From assembly GCA_033763635.1 (NCBI GenBank), contig JANRKG010000338.1, positions 1-18,536 on the forward strand: a DNA stretch of 18,536 nt, written 5' to 3'. A model generated the notes under the pieces. The model was not told the DNA's origin. It saw only the letters and a program-made list of their open reading frames with translations, and ran no database searches. This stretch comes from JANRKG01 sp033763635 (GTDB lineage: Bacteria > Cyanobacteriota > Cyanobacteriia > GCF-001939115). The position numbers and the translations under genes are program-made. Positions 1 to 8,700 of this stretch are shown here, piece by piece; position 1 is the first letter of the stretch; every line of letters begins with the position of its first letter.

Positions 1-1999
1 GTGTGTGGGGCGTGATGTGGACGATCGCAAACGGGCTGAAGAAGCGCTTCAACAGTCGGAAGCCCGGATGAAAGACATTTTGAATACGGCAGTGGCGGCG
101 ATCGCTTACTTCCGGGTCTACCCTGATTTCAGCCGGGAGTACCTCTATTTCTCAGAAGGACAAACGGCGATTTTTGGCTTGACTCCCCAGGAATTGCTAG
201 AGGATGTTTCCTTATGGCGAGAACGGGTCCACCCTGAAGACTTGGTGAATGTTCTGGACCCGGTGAATGAGCGGGTCTGTGCCACAGGGACCACCACGAT
301 CGAATATCGCTACCATCACAAAGACGGTAGTTTGCGCTGGATTTCTGATCACCTGACCTCCCGATGGGATACCTCTGAGAATTGCTGGTATGCGACAGCG
401 GTGGGCATTGACATCACCGATCGCAAGCAGGCGGAGCGGGAATTAGAACGGGCCAAAGAGGAGGCAGAGTCGGCGAATCGCGCCAAGAGTGCTTTCCTGG
501 CAAATATGAGCCACGAACTACGGACTCCTTTGAATGCCATTCTAGGCTTTGCTCAATTGATGGCCCAGGATGAATTAACCCCGCCCCAACGGCAAAACCT
601 GGAGACCATTAACCGCAATGGGGAGTATTTGCTGAAGCTGATTAATGATGTGCTGTCGATCGCCAAAATTGAAGCGAATCGGCTGGTGCTGGATGAAAGC
701 AGTTTCGACCTGTATGCTCTGTTGAAAGAACTGGAAGCGATGTTTGTGTTGCGGGCTCAGCATAAAGGAATTCAACTTGCCTGTGTTCACCAGCCAGCCG
801 TGATGCAATATGTTCGGGGAGATGAGCGTAAACTGCGGCAGGTGCTTACGAATTTAATTGATAATGCCCTGAAGTTTACGCCTCAGGGGAATGTCACTCT
901 GAAGGTGAGCCAGGAGGAAGCAGCGGGCAGCGGGCAAGAGTTAGGCGAGGTAATTGCAGGGCCTTCGCCGCAACCGACTCTAACCGTTGCTTCCCATTTT
1001 CTCACCTTTGCGGTGTCTGATACCGGGTTAGGGATTAACACAACAGAATTAAATGATGTGTTTGAGGCATTTGTCCAGTCGGAGACGGGGCGTAAATCTC
1101 AGCAAGGAACTGGATTGGGGTTGGCCCTCTGTCGGCGGTTTGTGCAACTGATGGGGGGAGAAATTACCGTCAAAAGCACTCCGAATCAGGGGACGACTTT
1201 TTCCTTTACGATTCCTTTCAAGTCAGCGGTGATGGAAGAAGTCGCGGCCCCCCTGAACGATCGTCAGGTGGTCGGGCTTGCGCCTGGACAACCCAAATAT
1301 CGAATTCTTGTCGTGGATGATATTGGAGTGAACCGCAAACTGATGGTTCGCTGGCTAACTAAGATAGGATTTGATGTGCAGGAAGCTTGTAATGGGCAGA
1401 TGGCTGTGGACTTGTGGCAGAGCTATGCTCCCCACCTGATCTGGATGGATATTCGTATGCCCGTGATGGATGGATTACAAGCAACCCAAAAAATTCGTGA
1501 ACTGGAGCAGCAATCTACCGAGATTGTTTCCCAGTCTTCCACTCCCCATCTCCCAACCTCCTCATCTCCTCACCCACCCAACGCTACCAAAATCATTGCC
1601 CTCACTGCCTCCGTCTTTGAGGAAGAACGGCAGCGGATTCTGGCAGTGGGCTGTGATGACTTTACCGGAAAACCCTGTCCTGCCGGAATTGTGTTTGACA
1701 AGATGGCAAAACATCTGGGGGTGGAATATGTGTATGACGATCGCCAGTCGCAACAGCCCCCATCTGAAGAAACGGTCGCGGAACCCTTTAGCCTGAATCC
1801 GGGTGCTTTGCAGGTGATGGCGATCGAGTGGATCAAATCCCTGAACTTTGCGGCTTGCAGTGCGGATAATCGAGCCATCACCCAACTGTTGGGCCAGATT
1901 CCAGATCAGCATCGGGATTTGAAAATGGCGATTACCCAGTTAGTGGACGATTTTCAATTGGAACAATTGATCGAACTGACTCAACTGGCCGCACCCTGA
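1..1999 (+). CDS. PAS-domain hybrid histidine kinase (5' truncated by window)
   Basis: This is a sensor kinase fused to a receiver domain, expected to autophosphorylate on His and pass phosphate to its own Asp. The frame is open to the left edge and begins inside the tail of a PAS/PAC unit (GRDVDDRKRAEEAL), so the true start and sensory region lie outside. Counting from the GTG at base 5: a PAS_3-type domain at about 20-140 ending GIDITDRKQAE; a coiled linker; HisKA with SHELRTPLN (phospho-His 170); HATPase with N box LIDNALKF (Asn287), G1 DTGLGI (339-344) and G2 GTGLGL (368-373); receiver at about 432-575 with the DD pair 438-439, phospho-Asp482, Thr534 and Lys556. All catalytic positions are intact. 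No transmembrane segment is visible in this part. The last ~65 residues (LNPGALQVMAIEWI onward) form a tail I recall from cyanobacterial hybrid kinases, of unknown role. Two low-complexity inserts sit at about 305-325 and 505-526. The signal sensed is unknown. Confidence 0.93.
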   Translation, partial: CVGRDVDDRKRAEEALQQSEARMKDILNTAVAAIAYFRVYPDFSREYLYFSEGQTAIFGLTPQELLEDVSLWRERVHPEDLVNVLDPVNERVCATGTTTIEYRYHHKDGSLRWISDHLTSRWDTSENCWYATAVGIDITDRKQAERELERAKEEAESANRAKSAFLANMSHELRTPLNAILGFAQLMAQDELTPPQRQNLETINRNGEYLLKLINDVLSIAKIEANRLVLDESSFDLYALLKELEAMFVLRAQHKGIQLACVHQPAVMQYVRGDERKLRQVLTNLIDNALKFTPQGNVTLKVSQEEAAGSGQELGEVIAGPSPQPTLTVASHFLTFAVSDTGLGINTTELNDVFEAFVQSETGRKSQQGTGLGLALCRRFVQLMGGEITVKSTPNQGTTFSFTIPFKSAVMEEVAAPLNDRQVVGLAPGQPKYRILVVDDIGVNRKLMVRWLTKIGFDVQEACNGQMAVDLWQSYAPHLIWMDIRMPVMDGLQATQKIRELEQQSTEIVSQSSTPHLPTSSSPHPPNATKIIALTASVFEEERQRILAVGCDDFTGKPCPAGIVFDKMAKHLGVEYVYDDRQSQQPPSEETVAEPFSLNPGALQVMAIEWIKSLNFAACSADNRAITQLLGQIPDQHRDLKMAITQLVDDFQLEQLIELTQLAAP

Positions 2000-2006
2000 G
2001 GAATGA

Positions 2007-3287
2007 TCATCCTTCAATTTTCCCGATCGATTGTACCAGGCGATCCTGTTGACGGCGTAAGGACTGCAAATCCCCTCCAGAATTCAGAATGGCAAAACAA
2101 ACGGGAGGGCCGGATTGTTCCGGTAGTAGCCCGACCAGGGTACTGACGTTTCGGAGGGTGCCTGTTTTGCCGATCGTCCCTGGTGGAAGGTGGCGGTTTG
2201 CCAGGGTGCCGCGATCGATCGTTGCAATGGGAAATACCTCACGGATATCCCGATTCTGGGTTTTCAGGTGAGATTGGATCGCGGTGAACAGGGCACAGGC
2301 CGCCCTTGGAGATACCCGATTGGCCCGTCCCAATCCCGAAGCATTGATAAAGCGTATCTCACTGGCAGATAATCCCGTCAGTTGTAACGTGGTGCGGTTT
2401 AATGATCGAGAGCCTCCGATCGCCTGACCGATCATTTCTGCCATCACATTGTTGCTATACAGATTCATTTGTTTCAGTAACCCGATCAATGGCTTAGAGG
2501 GATACCGCACGAACCACGATTCTGCTGCAACCTGATTTGGGGACGCGGTTCTTACCTGCCCCAGAATTGAAATGCGCGGATTTCCCGCTTCCCGATTCCA
2601 GGCTTGTTTGAGCAACGTGCCAGCAGTGAGCGGATCACGCTCAAAGTTCATGGCAAAGGGGCCGAGAATCACGAGATCGCCTTGAACTTGGCGAATTCCC
2701 CGTTGATTTAAGAGCCGTCCCAACTGAAACGCTGACTGCCAGACAAATAAGGGGTCGCCTCCCCCCTGAACCAGTAAATCCCCTTCAAGCACCCCATTCT
2801 GAATTGGCCCCGTCACTGCTACCTGGGTCCAAAATCGATGCTCGGCTCCTAATGTGTGAAGTGCAACCAGCGTTGTCGCAACTTTAGTGAGGGAGGCTCC
2901 AGGTAATGCAACGCTTCCGCGATGGTGCGCGATCGGCTCCGACCCCTGCTGAATCCATACCCCCTGATTTTGAGACATGAATCCATTCGTTGTGAGAGTT
3001 TGAATGTAGCGATCGATCGTCGGTTGCAACTTGGAACGGGATTTTGCACCCAACTGAACCGAAGGATTTGCAGTCGGAAGAACAGCCTGGGGTTGAGTGA
3101 GGCGCTTTTCAGGAATCACATAACCCGGATCATCTTTGGGCCGTTTGACGGTAACAGGATTTACCCTGGCCCCAAGGGATTGCAGGAATGTTGGCTCGAT
3201 CGTCCCCCTGGGATTTTCAAACCATTTCGCTAGGGCCAGCACCCAGAGGGCACCGACCAGCACATAGAGGTAGGATTGAGATTTCAT
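2007..3287 (-). CDS. dacB: D-alanyl-D-alanine carboxypeptidase/endopeptidase, PBP4 (S13) family
   Basis: This penicillin-binding protein should trim or hydrolyse peptidoglycan peptides outside the cytoplasmic membrane. All three active-site motifs are present in 426 residues: SLTK (nucleophile Ser132, Lys135), SNN (278-280) and KTG (374-376), the last within GKTGTLRNVSTLVG as in PBP4. Residues 5-21 form a hydrophobic signal or anchor segment after a short charged N-terminus, followed by a ~100-residue region rich in Pro and basic residues. Only 146 residues separate SxxK from SxN, against roughly 244 in E. coli PBP4 (Ser62, Ser306), so much of the inserted domain II/III region is missing. The ATG at 3287 gives a correctly placed membrane segment; no clear Shine-Dalgarno precedes it. 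It converges on the hybrid kinase with 7 nt between stops. The family is secure; the gene symbol follows homology. Confidence 0.9.
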   Translation of the reverse strand: MKSQSYLYVLVGALWVLALAKWFENPRGTIEPTFLQSLGARVNPVTVKRPKDDPGYVIPEKRLTQPQAVLPTANPSVQLGAKSRSKLQPTIDRYIQTLTTNGFMSQNQGVWIQQGSEPIAHHRGSVALPGASLTKVATTLVALHTLGAEHRFWTQVAVTGPIQNGVLEGDLLVQGGGDPLFVWQSAFQLGRLLNQRGIRQVQGDLVILGPFAMNFERDPLTAGTLLKQAWNREAGNPRISILGQVRTASPNQVAAESWFVRYPSKPLIGLLKQMNLYSNNVMAEMIGQAIGGSRSLNRTTLQLTGLSASEIRFINASGLGRANRVSPRAACALFTAIQSHLKTQNRDIREVFPIATIDRGTLANRHLPPGTIGKTGTLRNVSTLVGLLPEQSGPPVCFAILNSGGDLQSLRRQQDRLVQSIGKIEG

Positions 3288-3594
3288 CGGTTAGGGACGG
3301 GCAAGAGGCAAAAAGAAGGCAGAGGGCAGAAGGGAAAGGCTCACGGGGTAGCCACTTGAAAGGGCCGTTGTACCTGTCAACCTGTCCTAAACTGAACGGG
3401 TCTTGCGATAACCTCTCAGCTTCAGAGCAACCCTCACTCCATTAATAGTACAAAAAAACTAAATCTGCAATTTTTCTTCCTATCGTTCCTCTTCAGCAGC
3501 GGTAAGTAACTTTTGCTTCACTACCAAGATCTCTATCCGTCCACTGCAAGGGGGTTGCTATGCGGCGTTTCTACGTGAGCTTGCTAACTCACCC
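3288..3594. other. Intergenic region between dacB and the toxin gene
   Basis: No convincing gene was seen in these 307 bases. The part next to dacB (about 3299-3345) is A/G-rich, with GGCAGAGGG- and CAGAAGGG-type reiterations typical of cyanobacterial spacers. The middle (about 3440-3480) is strongly A/T-rich and holds a candidate minus-strand promoter. Close behind the toxin stop is a small inverted repeat (GTGAG 3575-3579, CTCAC 3588-3592) without a U-tract, so it is at best a weak terminator. An 85-residue frame across 3188-3445 has no recognisable features and is probably chance. Confidence 0.5.
3442..3470 (-). promoter_or_regulatory. Candidate sigma70-type promoter upstream of dacB
   Basis: On the minus strand, TTGCAG (3465-3470) and TATTAA (3442-3447) are separated by 17 nt in an A/T-rich block, about 155 nt before the dacB start. 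It is a pattern match only; the long leader lowers confidence. Confidence 0.35.
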
Positions 3595-3858
3595 TTATGA
3601 TTCATATGCTTCACTGCGATGGGCGATCACCACAACAAACACTTGCACTAATTCATCGTCTACAGAATAGATCACCCTATAGTCCCCAATACGGTAGCGA
3701 TAGTAGCCTGAATAATCTCCCTTGAGAGCTTTGATGTTGGGGTGTGACTGGGGAGTTTGCTCTAGCTGCTGCAAACATCGAGTAATTTTCTTTGCCAAAG
3801 CTTTATCAGCATTAACATAAACCTTCTGGGCATCAGGGTGGAGAAGAACCTCATACAT
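3595..3858 (-). CDS. RelE/ParE-family toxin of a type II toxin-antitoxin system
   Basis: An 87-residue protein with the RelE/StbE core: N-terminal YEVLLHPDAQKVY, a helical middle (KKITRCLQQLEQ), the substrate-loop signature IKALKGDYSGYYRYRIGDYRVIYSV, and a C-terminal strand ending in an HRSEAY motif. The family usually cleaves mRNA in the ribosomal A site; here that is inference from fold. The basic and aromatic positions expected near the active site (Arg in YRYRIGDYR, His-Arg near the end) are present, so the toxin looks intact. Its ATG overlaps the antitoxin end by 8 bp (ATGTATGA) with no Shine-Dalgarno of its own, which suggests translational coupling to the antitoxin. Such operons are normally autorepressed by the complex. 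Confidence 0.88.
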   Translation of the reverse strand: MYEVLLHPDAQKVYVNADKALAKKITRCLQQLEQTPQSHPNIKALKGDYSGYYRYRIGDYRVIYSVDDELVQVFVVVIAHRSEAYES

Positions 3859-4129
3859 CGGAGCGAAGAGTTCTCCAATTGCTGTATTGAGCTTTAGGGG
3901 TTGCTTGATTTTGCTTAACTCGCTCTAGTAATCCGGGAATTGCCAAAAGCTCTTGGGTTGCAGCTTCACTTTCAGCATCTGCTAAGTAAGCCGCAAAATC
4001 AGCCAGCACCCGTAACCGCTCTGGAGATAGCTGCTTGAGTGACTCATTAAGCTGGCGTTGTAATTCCGTTACGGATATTGCAAGCGCCGAATCCATATCC
4101 TCCATTGGCGAATCATCTGTAATATTCAT
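3851..4129 (-). CDS. Antitoxin partner of the RelE-type toxin
   Basis: A 92-residue acidic, mostly helical protein lying immediately upstream of and overlapping the RelE-type toxin, the usual antitoxin-first order. The core (ELQRQLNESLKQLSPERLRV, then an AAYLADAESEAATQELL helix and IPGLLERVKQ) resembles small proteins I recall next to RelE in cyanobacteria. The Leu/Ser-Pro-Glu-Arg segment also recalls DUF2281-type proteins. No ribbon-helix-helix or Phd/YefM DNA-binding motif is obvious, so the DNA-binding mode is uncertain. The C-terminal part (SNWRTL) probably wraps the toxin. The ATG at 4129 is used; Met9 and Met12 are other possible starts. The antitoxin role is inferred mainly from position. 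Confidence 0.78.
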   Translation of the reverse strand: MNITDDSPMEDMDSALAISVTELQRQLNESLKQLSPERLRVLADFAAYLADAESEAATQELLAIPGLLERVKQNQATPKAQYSNWRTLRSDV

Positions 4130-4213
4130 GCTTACTCGTCAACTTCAAGAATTATTGTCTATGGTAGGGCAACCAATGTAGAAAGCTTTACTTACTGGTT
4201 CACCCTCAATTCC

Positions 4214-5389
4214 CTACCCCCCGATCGCCACCGGAACTTCTCGATAGGGGCGAGTATGAACAAAGTTCAATCTCACATCCAGTGCGCCTTGTTGGAGGTC
4301 ATAGCGGAGATTTGCCCTTGCTTGTAGGCGCAAGTTTTCCAGGGGAGTTTTGCCGATCGCTCGCAGGTTCAATTGATTGACTGAAACAATCTCACTTGGG
4401 AGATCGATTGTTCCCGCTTGATTGGGAATGAGACGTGCCCCGACATTGCTGTAAAGGGTTTCCCAGCGGTTATTGTTTGGGTTTAAGGCGTAAATTTGAT
4501 ACACCACGTTGGCATAACGGGTGACAGGTTTGTTAAAAACATCAAACTGAATGGAGATTGCTGGAGATTGAGCGCGGTTACTATTGGTCAGCCGTACTAA
4601 TCGGAGGCTAATGTCCCACCCCTGACTGGCGGCACGATCGGGATTGGGAGCAAGCGGGAAGCGTCGCTGGGGAAAGAGTTGCTCATAGGAGCGTCGGAGT
4701 CTTCTCACACCCGGCAAATCTCTGCGGAATTCATTAAACAGGGTGCTGTTAAGGGTCGTGTCATACTCGTCTGGGGTCAGGGGTTGGATGGGACCGATCG
4801 CTCCATTCGCAACACGCACACGGCGACCTCCATTCACAACGAGGGGACGGGATCGATCGAGATTTCGGGAATTGGGGCTGACGGGGGTAATTGCTACCTC
4901 TCCCTCTAACACCCGGATTTCTTCCTCGCCCTGGTCGTCCACCGAGAGAACGTAAGTCGTTCCACGAACCCCGGTCACAACACTACGGGTGCAACTACTG
5001 GCGGCCCCGTTGACTAACACCTGTCCCCGTTGCACCTGCAAACATTGTTGACCGATCGTAATTACCGCATTTTGTCCGAGTCGTCCGATCGCTCCTGTAT
5101 TGAACCGTAGAGCGGTGCGGGCTTGTCCCGTGCGGACCTGCTCCCCAAATTTCGCCACATCATTCAAACGGGCAGGACGGTTTTGGATGTAAACCTGATT
5201 GCTCTGCAAAATCTCAATGATGCGGGCCTGGTTGACACTGGGGGTACGAGCAAAGGCCAGAGTATGATGGATGCCGAGAACCAGTAGGCAGCAGACAATT
5301 CCTGAAAGGATGGGAAGAAAGTGTCGTGACAACCTCTGCCGCTGGTGTCGGAAAGATCGCAAAGGAGGATGGGAGGGGACCGATTTCAT
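4214..5389 (-). CDS. Membrane-anchored FecR-domain protein
   Basis: A 391-residue protein with a basic N-terminus (RHQRQRLSRH), one hydrophobic segment at about 24-46 (signal peptide or anchor) and then an extracytoplasmic region. Residues ~76-168 match a FecR domain: LNDVAKFGEQVRTGQARTAL, the IGRLGQNAVITIG strand pair, the VQRGQVLVNG turn, TGVRGTTYVLSV and the closing IRVLEGEVAI. The C-terminal ~220 residues have no family I recognise; they are beta-rich, with an Arg-rich stretch at 222-243. FecR itself relays ferric citrate signals to a sigma factor, but cyanobacterial FecR-domain proteins commonly lack FecI and FecA partners. None is seen here, so iron signalling should not be assumed. It lies downstream of a dyad-rich gap on the same strand as the toxin-antitoxin pair but starts 84 bp beyond the antitoxin start. 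Confidence 0.85.
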   Translation of the reverse strand: MKSVPSHPPLRSFRHQRQRLSRHFLPILSGIVCCLLVLGIHHTLAFARTPSVNQARIIEILQSNQVYIQNRPARLNDVAKFGEQVRTGQARTALRFNTGAIGRLGQNAVITIGQQCLQVQRGQVLVNGAASSCTRSVVTGVRGTTYVLSVDDQGEEEIRVLEGEVAITPVSPNSRNLDRSRPLVVNGGRRVRVANGAIGPIQPLTPDEYDTTLNSTLFNEFRRDLPGVRRLRRSYEQLFPQRRFPLAPNPDRAASQGWDISLRLVRLTNSNRAQSPAISIQFDVFNKPVTRYANVVYQIYALNPNNNRWETLYSNVGARLIPNQAGTIDLPSEIVSVNQLNLRAIGKTPLENLRLQARANLRYDLQQGALDVRLNFVHTRPYREVPVAIGG

Positions 5390-5438
5390 GGAACTGCCTC
5401 TAAATAGGATGTTGACCTGTCGGTAAAAGGATTGCTGT

Positions 5439-5485
5439 AGATAGGGTTACATAGAGGCAAGGGCAAGCGCCTCTACCGTCTATCT
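5439..5485. repeat. Nested inverted repeat
   Basis: The outer arms AGATAG (5439-5444) and CTATCT (5480-5485) enclose the inner arms TAGAGGC (5452-5458) and GCCTCTA (5469-5475), with a 10-nt loop. Both strands could fold into a two-tier hairpin. No U-run follows, so terminator function is doubtful. Confidence 0.5.
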
Positions 5486-5576
5486 GATCCGTTTACGGAT
5501 GTTGTAATTCTCAAAAGTCGCCATAGAGTCGCAAGCATCTGTAGGGATTTACAAATGAATGAAGTACCAATCACCG

Positions 5577-5624
5577 GGCTTCGACTTCCCTCAGCCCTAA
5601 ACCGTTCGCGGGTTGAGCGAAGCC
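5577..5624. repeat. Decayed copy of a dispersed palindromic repeat (GGCTTCG...CGAAGCC)
   Basis: Outer arms GGCTTCG (5577-5583) and CGAAGCC (5618-5624) pair perfectly. Inner arms CTCAGCC (5590-5596) and GGTTGAG (5611-5617) pair with one G-T wobble. The order GGCTTCGAC, CTCAG, GTTCG, TGAGCGAAG matches a dispersed palindrome I recall from cyanobacterial intergenic regions, here with mismatches and an unpaired ACTTCC. It is an immobile remnant at most, with no transposase nearby. Confidence 0.55.
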
Positions 5625-5706
5625 GAAATCCGATCCACAGGCATGGGATTTTGCTGCATGCCTCTTAATTGGAGAAGGCGATAGGCTGGAATCGCAAGTG
5701 TTGGCA

Positions 5707-5750
5707 GAACGGATTCCATCTATTTGATGAAAAAGTCCTGCAATCCGTTC
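5707..5750 (-). terminator. Long-loop inverted repeat just after sbcC stop, possible terminator
   Basis: Perfect 9-bp arms GAACGGATT (5707-5715) and AATCCGTTC (5742-5750) begin 3 nt past the sbcC stop codon. The 26-nt loop contains a short secondary stem (CATC/GATG). No U-tract follows on the minus strand, so it could stabilise the mRNA 3' end rather than terminate. Confidence 0.35.
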
Positions 5751-5752
5751 CC

Positions 5753-8700
5753 TTAAGTCACCAAAGAAAGCTGAGATCCGTCTTCAGTCTTAGTCACTTC
5801 AATACGGACCTGAAAGGCTTCCTTAAAATGGGGCATGTGGGTGACGGTGAGGATACAGGCAAAGTCGGGGGCGATCGCATTAATCGCTGCAATGAGACGA
5901 TCGCATCCTTCTGCATCCTGGGTTCCAAACCCTTCATCCACAATCAGCAGTTGTAAGGCGGCTCCCGATCGCTGGGTTAACAACCGGGACAGGGCTAACC
6001 GAATGGCAAAGTTGACCCGAAAGGCTTCCCCACCCGAATAGGTTTCGTAGGGCCGAGTGCCTCGTGCATCGGCAATCAGGATGTCCAGGGTGTCGATGAG
6101 TTTGTGGGTGGCTCCACTACGCGGATCGGTTTTGGTTTTGGTCTTGCTGGCACGTTGGGTAACGAACTGCACATGCAATTGATTGGCACTCAGACGGGCC
6201 AGAATTTGGTTCGTTTCGGCTTCTAGTTGGGGAAGCACATTTTCAATCATCAGGGCTTGAATACCATTTCTGCCAAATGCCTGGGCGAGTTCCTGATACA
6301 CCCGGAACTGGCGACGGGCAGTTTGTAATTGGGCTTTGAGTTCCGTATGTTGCTCCTGAAGGGCGATCAACTGTTGCTGACGCTGTTGCAACCGTCCTTG
6401 ATGGGCCAGGTGTTCATCCAATTGGCGGCGGCGGTGTTGCATCGTCTGTTCCAATCGCTGGATTTCGTCCATTTGATTCGGAATCTGTTGAAGCTGATCC
6501 GTCAGAGTCTTGATGTGGAGGACGATCGTCTGGAGTTGCTGGGACCGCTCCTCTAGCCCCTGGCCCAGTTCCATGATCCGTTGTTGCACCGCAGGATACT
6601 GCTGACGGGCTTGCTCCCAGGCTTGATGACGGAGTTGCCAGGGCTGGGCTTCGCGGAGTGCCTGACGAATGCCCTGGTGATGATCCAGGTTGTAGTTAAG
6701 TTCCAGTAGGTCGCGATCGAGGGCTTCAATCTGTTGCTGGAGCAGGGAGGTGCTGGCCTGGGTACAGGCCGTCATCTGGGTTTGGAGGTGATCGATTTGG
6801 GCCTGAAGGTCAGGGCGTTTTGCCTCAATCTGGGCAAGACGACGCTGGGCCTGTTTAATTTCCGCCTGTTTAATTTCTGCCCACCGCCAGCGTTCCACTT
6901 CTCCCCGAACTAAGGCATGGGTGCGTTCATCATAGGGAGTGTTGCCCCAGAGGGTTTTCAGGGTGCGATCGATCTGGTGAAGTTCGTCTTGTAATTCGGC
7001 AGCATATTCTCCAAGCTGGATTTGTTGCTCTAGTTGGCTACGTTCCGCCAAAAGAATTTGTAACCGTTGCTGTCCATCCTGGCTGACCTGAAGTTGTTCC
7101 TGAAGTTGCCCCCGACGTTCGAGCATTTCCCCATATTGAGTTAACTCCCGCTCCAGAGCGCGGTACTCCTGCCGCAAGACCTGAATCTCTCGATCGGACA
7201 CCGCCAACTGTTCCCGCAAGACCCAAAGTTGGCTCAGAATTTCCTCCTGTTCTGCCTGGTGTTTTTGTGAAACCAACTGCCAGTGATGCTCATCCAGAGG
7301 CCGATCGCACAGGGGGCAACTCGCATCCGGTTGCTTCAGGAGTTGCAACTTCTGATCCAGCTTTGCCAGTTGGGTTTCCCATTCCCGTTGTTGGGTCTGC
7401 AAACGCTCCATAAAGTTACGCCGTTCCAGACCTTTCTCCCGCACCGCCTGCTGGTATGCCTTGCGTTGCTCCAGGTATTGAATGCGATCGACCACTTCTG
7501 ACACCGCTTGAGACAGATGGGGTTGGCGTTGTTGTTGCTGTTCAAGCTGCTTGGCTGAGGTTTGCAACTCCTCTAGACGGGCGCTGAGGCGAGCCTGGGC
7601 GCGATCGAGTTGGGCCTGAAGTTGTTGGCGACGCTGGAGGAGGGGCGCAACCTGAGCCTGTAACTGATCCAGATGGGTTAACTGAGTTCGAGCCTGTTGT
7701 AAGTTCTCCAGGGCCACTTCAAGGTCAGGCAGTTTACCCAGAACCTTCTGCAACTCCTGTTCCTGTTGCTGAAGCGCTTCCAATTGGGCTTGAGTTTGCC
7801 AAATTTGATCCTGCAACTCCCGAAGGAGTTGTTCCTGCTGCTGTTTAAGCTGCTGCCGTTGCTCCTGGGTTGTCTGGTACGTCTGGAAGCGAACAGCCTG
7901 ACTCTCTTCCTGGAATTGCAACTGCTGAAACCGTTGAAATTGGGCCGTAATTTCTGGTTCCTGTTGCAGCAGGGTTGCCAATTCCTGTTGTTGATGGTGA
8001 GTCAATTGCAGTTCTTGATGGAGGCGCTTGCAATCCTGAGTCAGGGTGAGGTGTTGTTGTTGCTGCCAAAGGAACTGCTGTTCCCAACTCTGTCGCTGGT
8101 GTTGCACGGCCTGGAGGGATTGTAACCGTTCTCCATCAGCGATTTGCTGTTGTTGCAGAGCTGCTAAATGGGTGGCGACGATCGCTTGCTCCTGGTCGAT
8201 CGCCTCTCGCAGATCTAACTGCCCCTGAATGCTTTCTAAACGGGGTTCTAAAAACTCGATCTGAGCTTTGAGATGACGGCTTCGTTCCCGTGCTTGTTCT
8301 GCCAGGTGATCGTAATGGTCTAACTTCAGCAGGTCCGCCAGAATTTGTTTCCGCTCACTGGGGCGCTTCAACATGAACTCATCCGCCCGCCCCTGCCGGA
8401 GGTAGGCGGAATTTACAAAAGTTTCGTAGTCCAGCTTGAGATGTTCGAGAATGAGTTGTTGGGTGGCTCGCATTCCCCGTTCTGTCACCGTTCGAAATCG
8501 GGTTGGGATGGCAGGAATCTCGGCTCCCCTAAATTCTCCCGCTTCCCAAGCTTCCCCTTCTTCCACCAATCCTACTTGAAACTCCAGGGCGGTGGCCTGT
8601 CCCCGTTGGCGCGATCGAATGACTCGATAAATCTGCTGGCGATTCTGGAAAATGAAATCTACCTTGGCTTCCCTGGCTCCCTGGTGAATCACGTCATCTT

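Larger units (their letters stand above)
5390..5752. other. Dyad-rich non-coding region between fecR-like gene and sbcC
   Basis: These 363 bases have no supported gene but contain four separate inverted repeats (5439-5485, 5577-5624, 5640-5662 and 5707-5750). The fecR-like gene must be transcribed from within it; no strong -10/-35 pair was found. The density of imperfect palindromes suggests repeat remnants or structured RNA rather than one regulatory site. Confidence 0.55.

Noticed and set aside
4214..5389. Iron-citrate FecIR signalling system
   Set aside because: Only a FecR domain is present; there is no FecI sigma factor or FecA receptor in the window, and cyanobacterial FecR-domain proteins often lack them.
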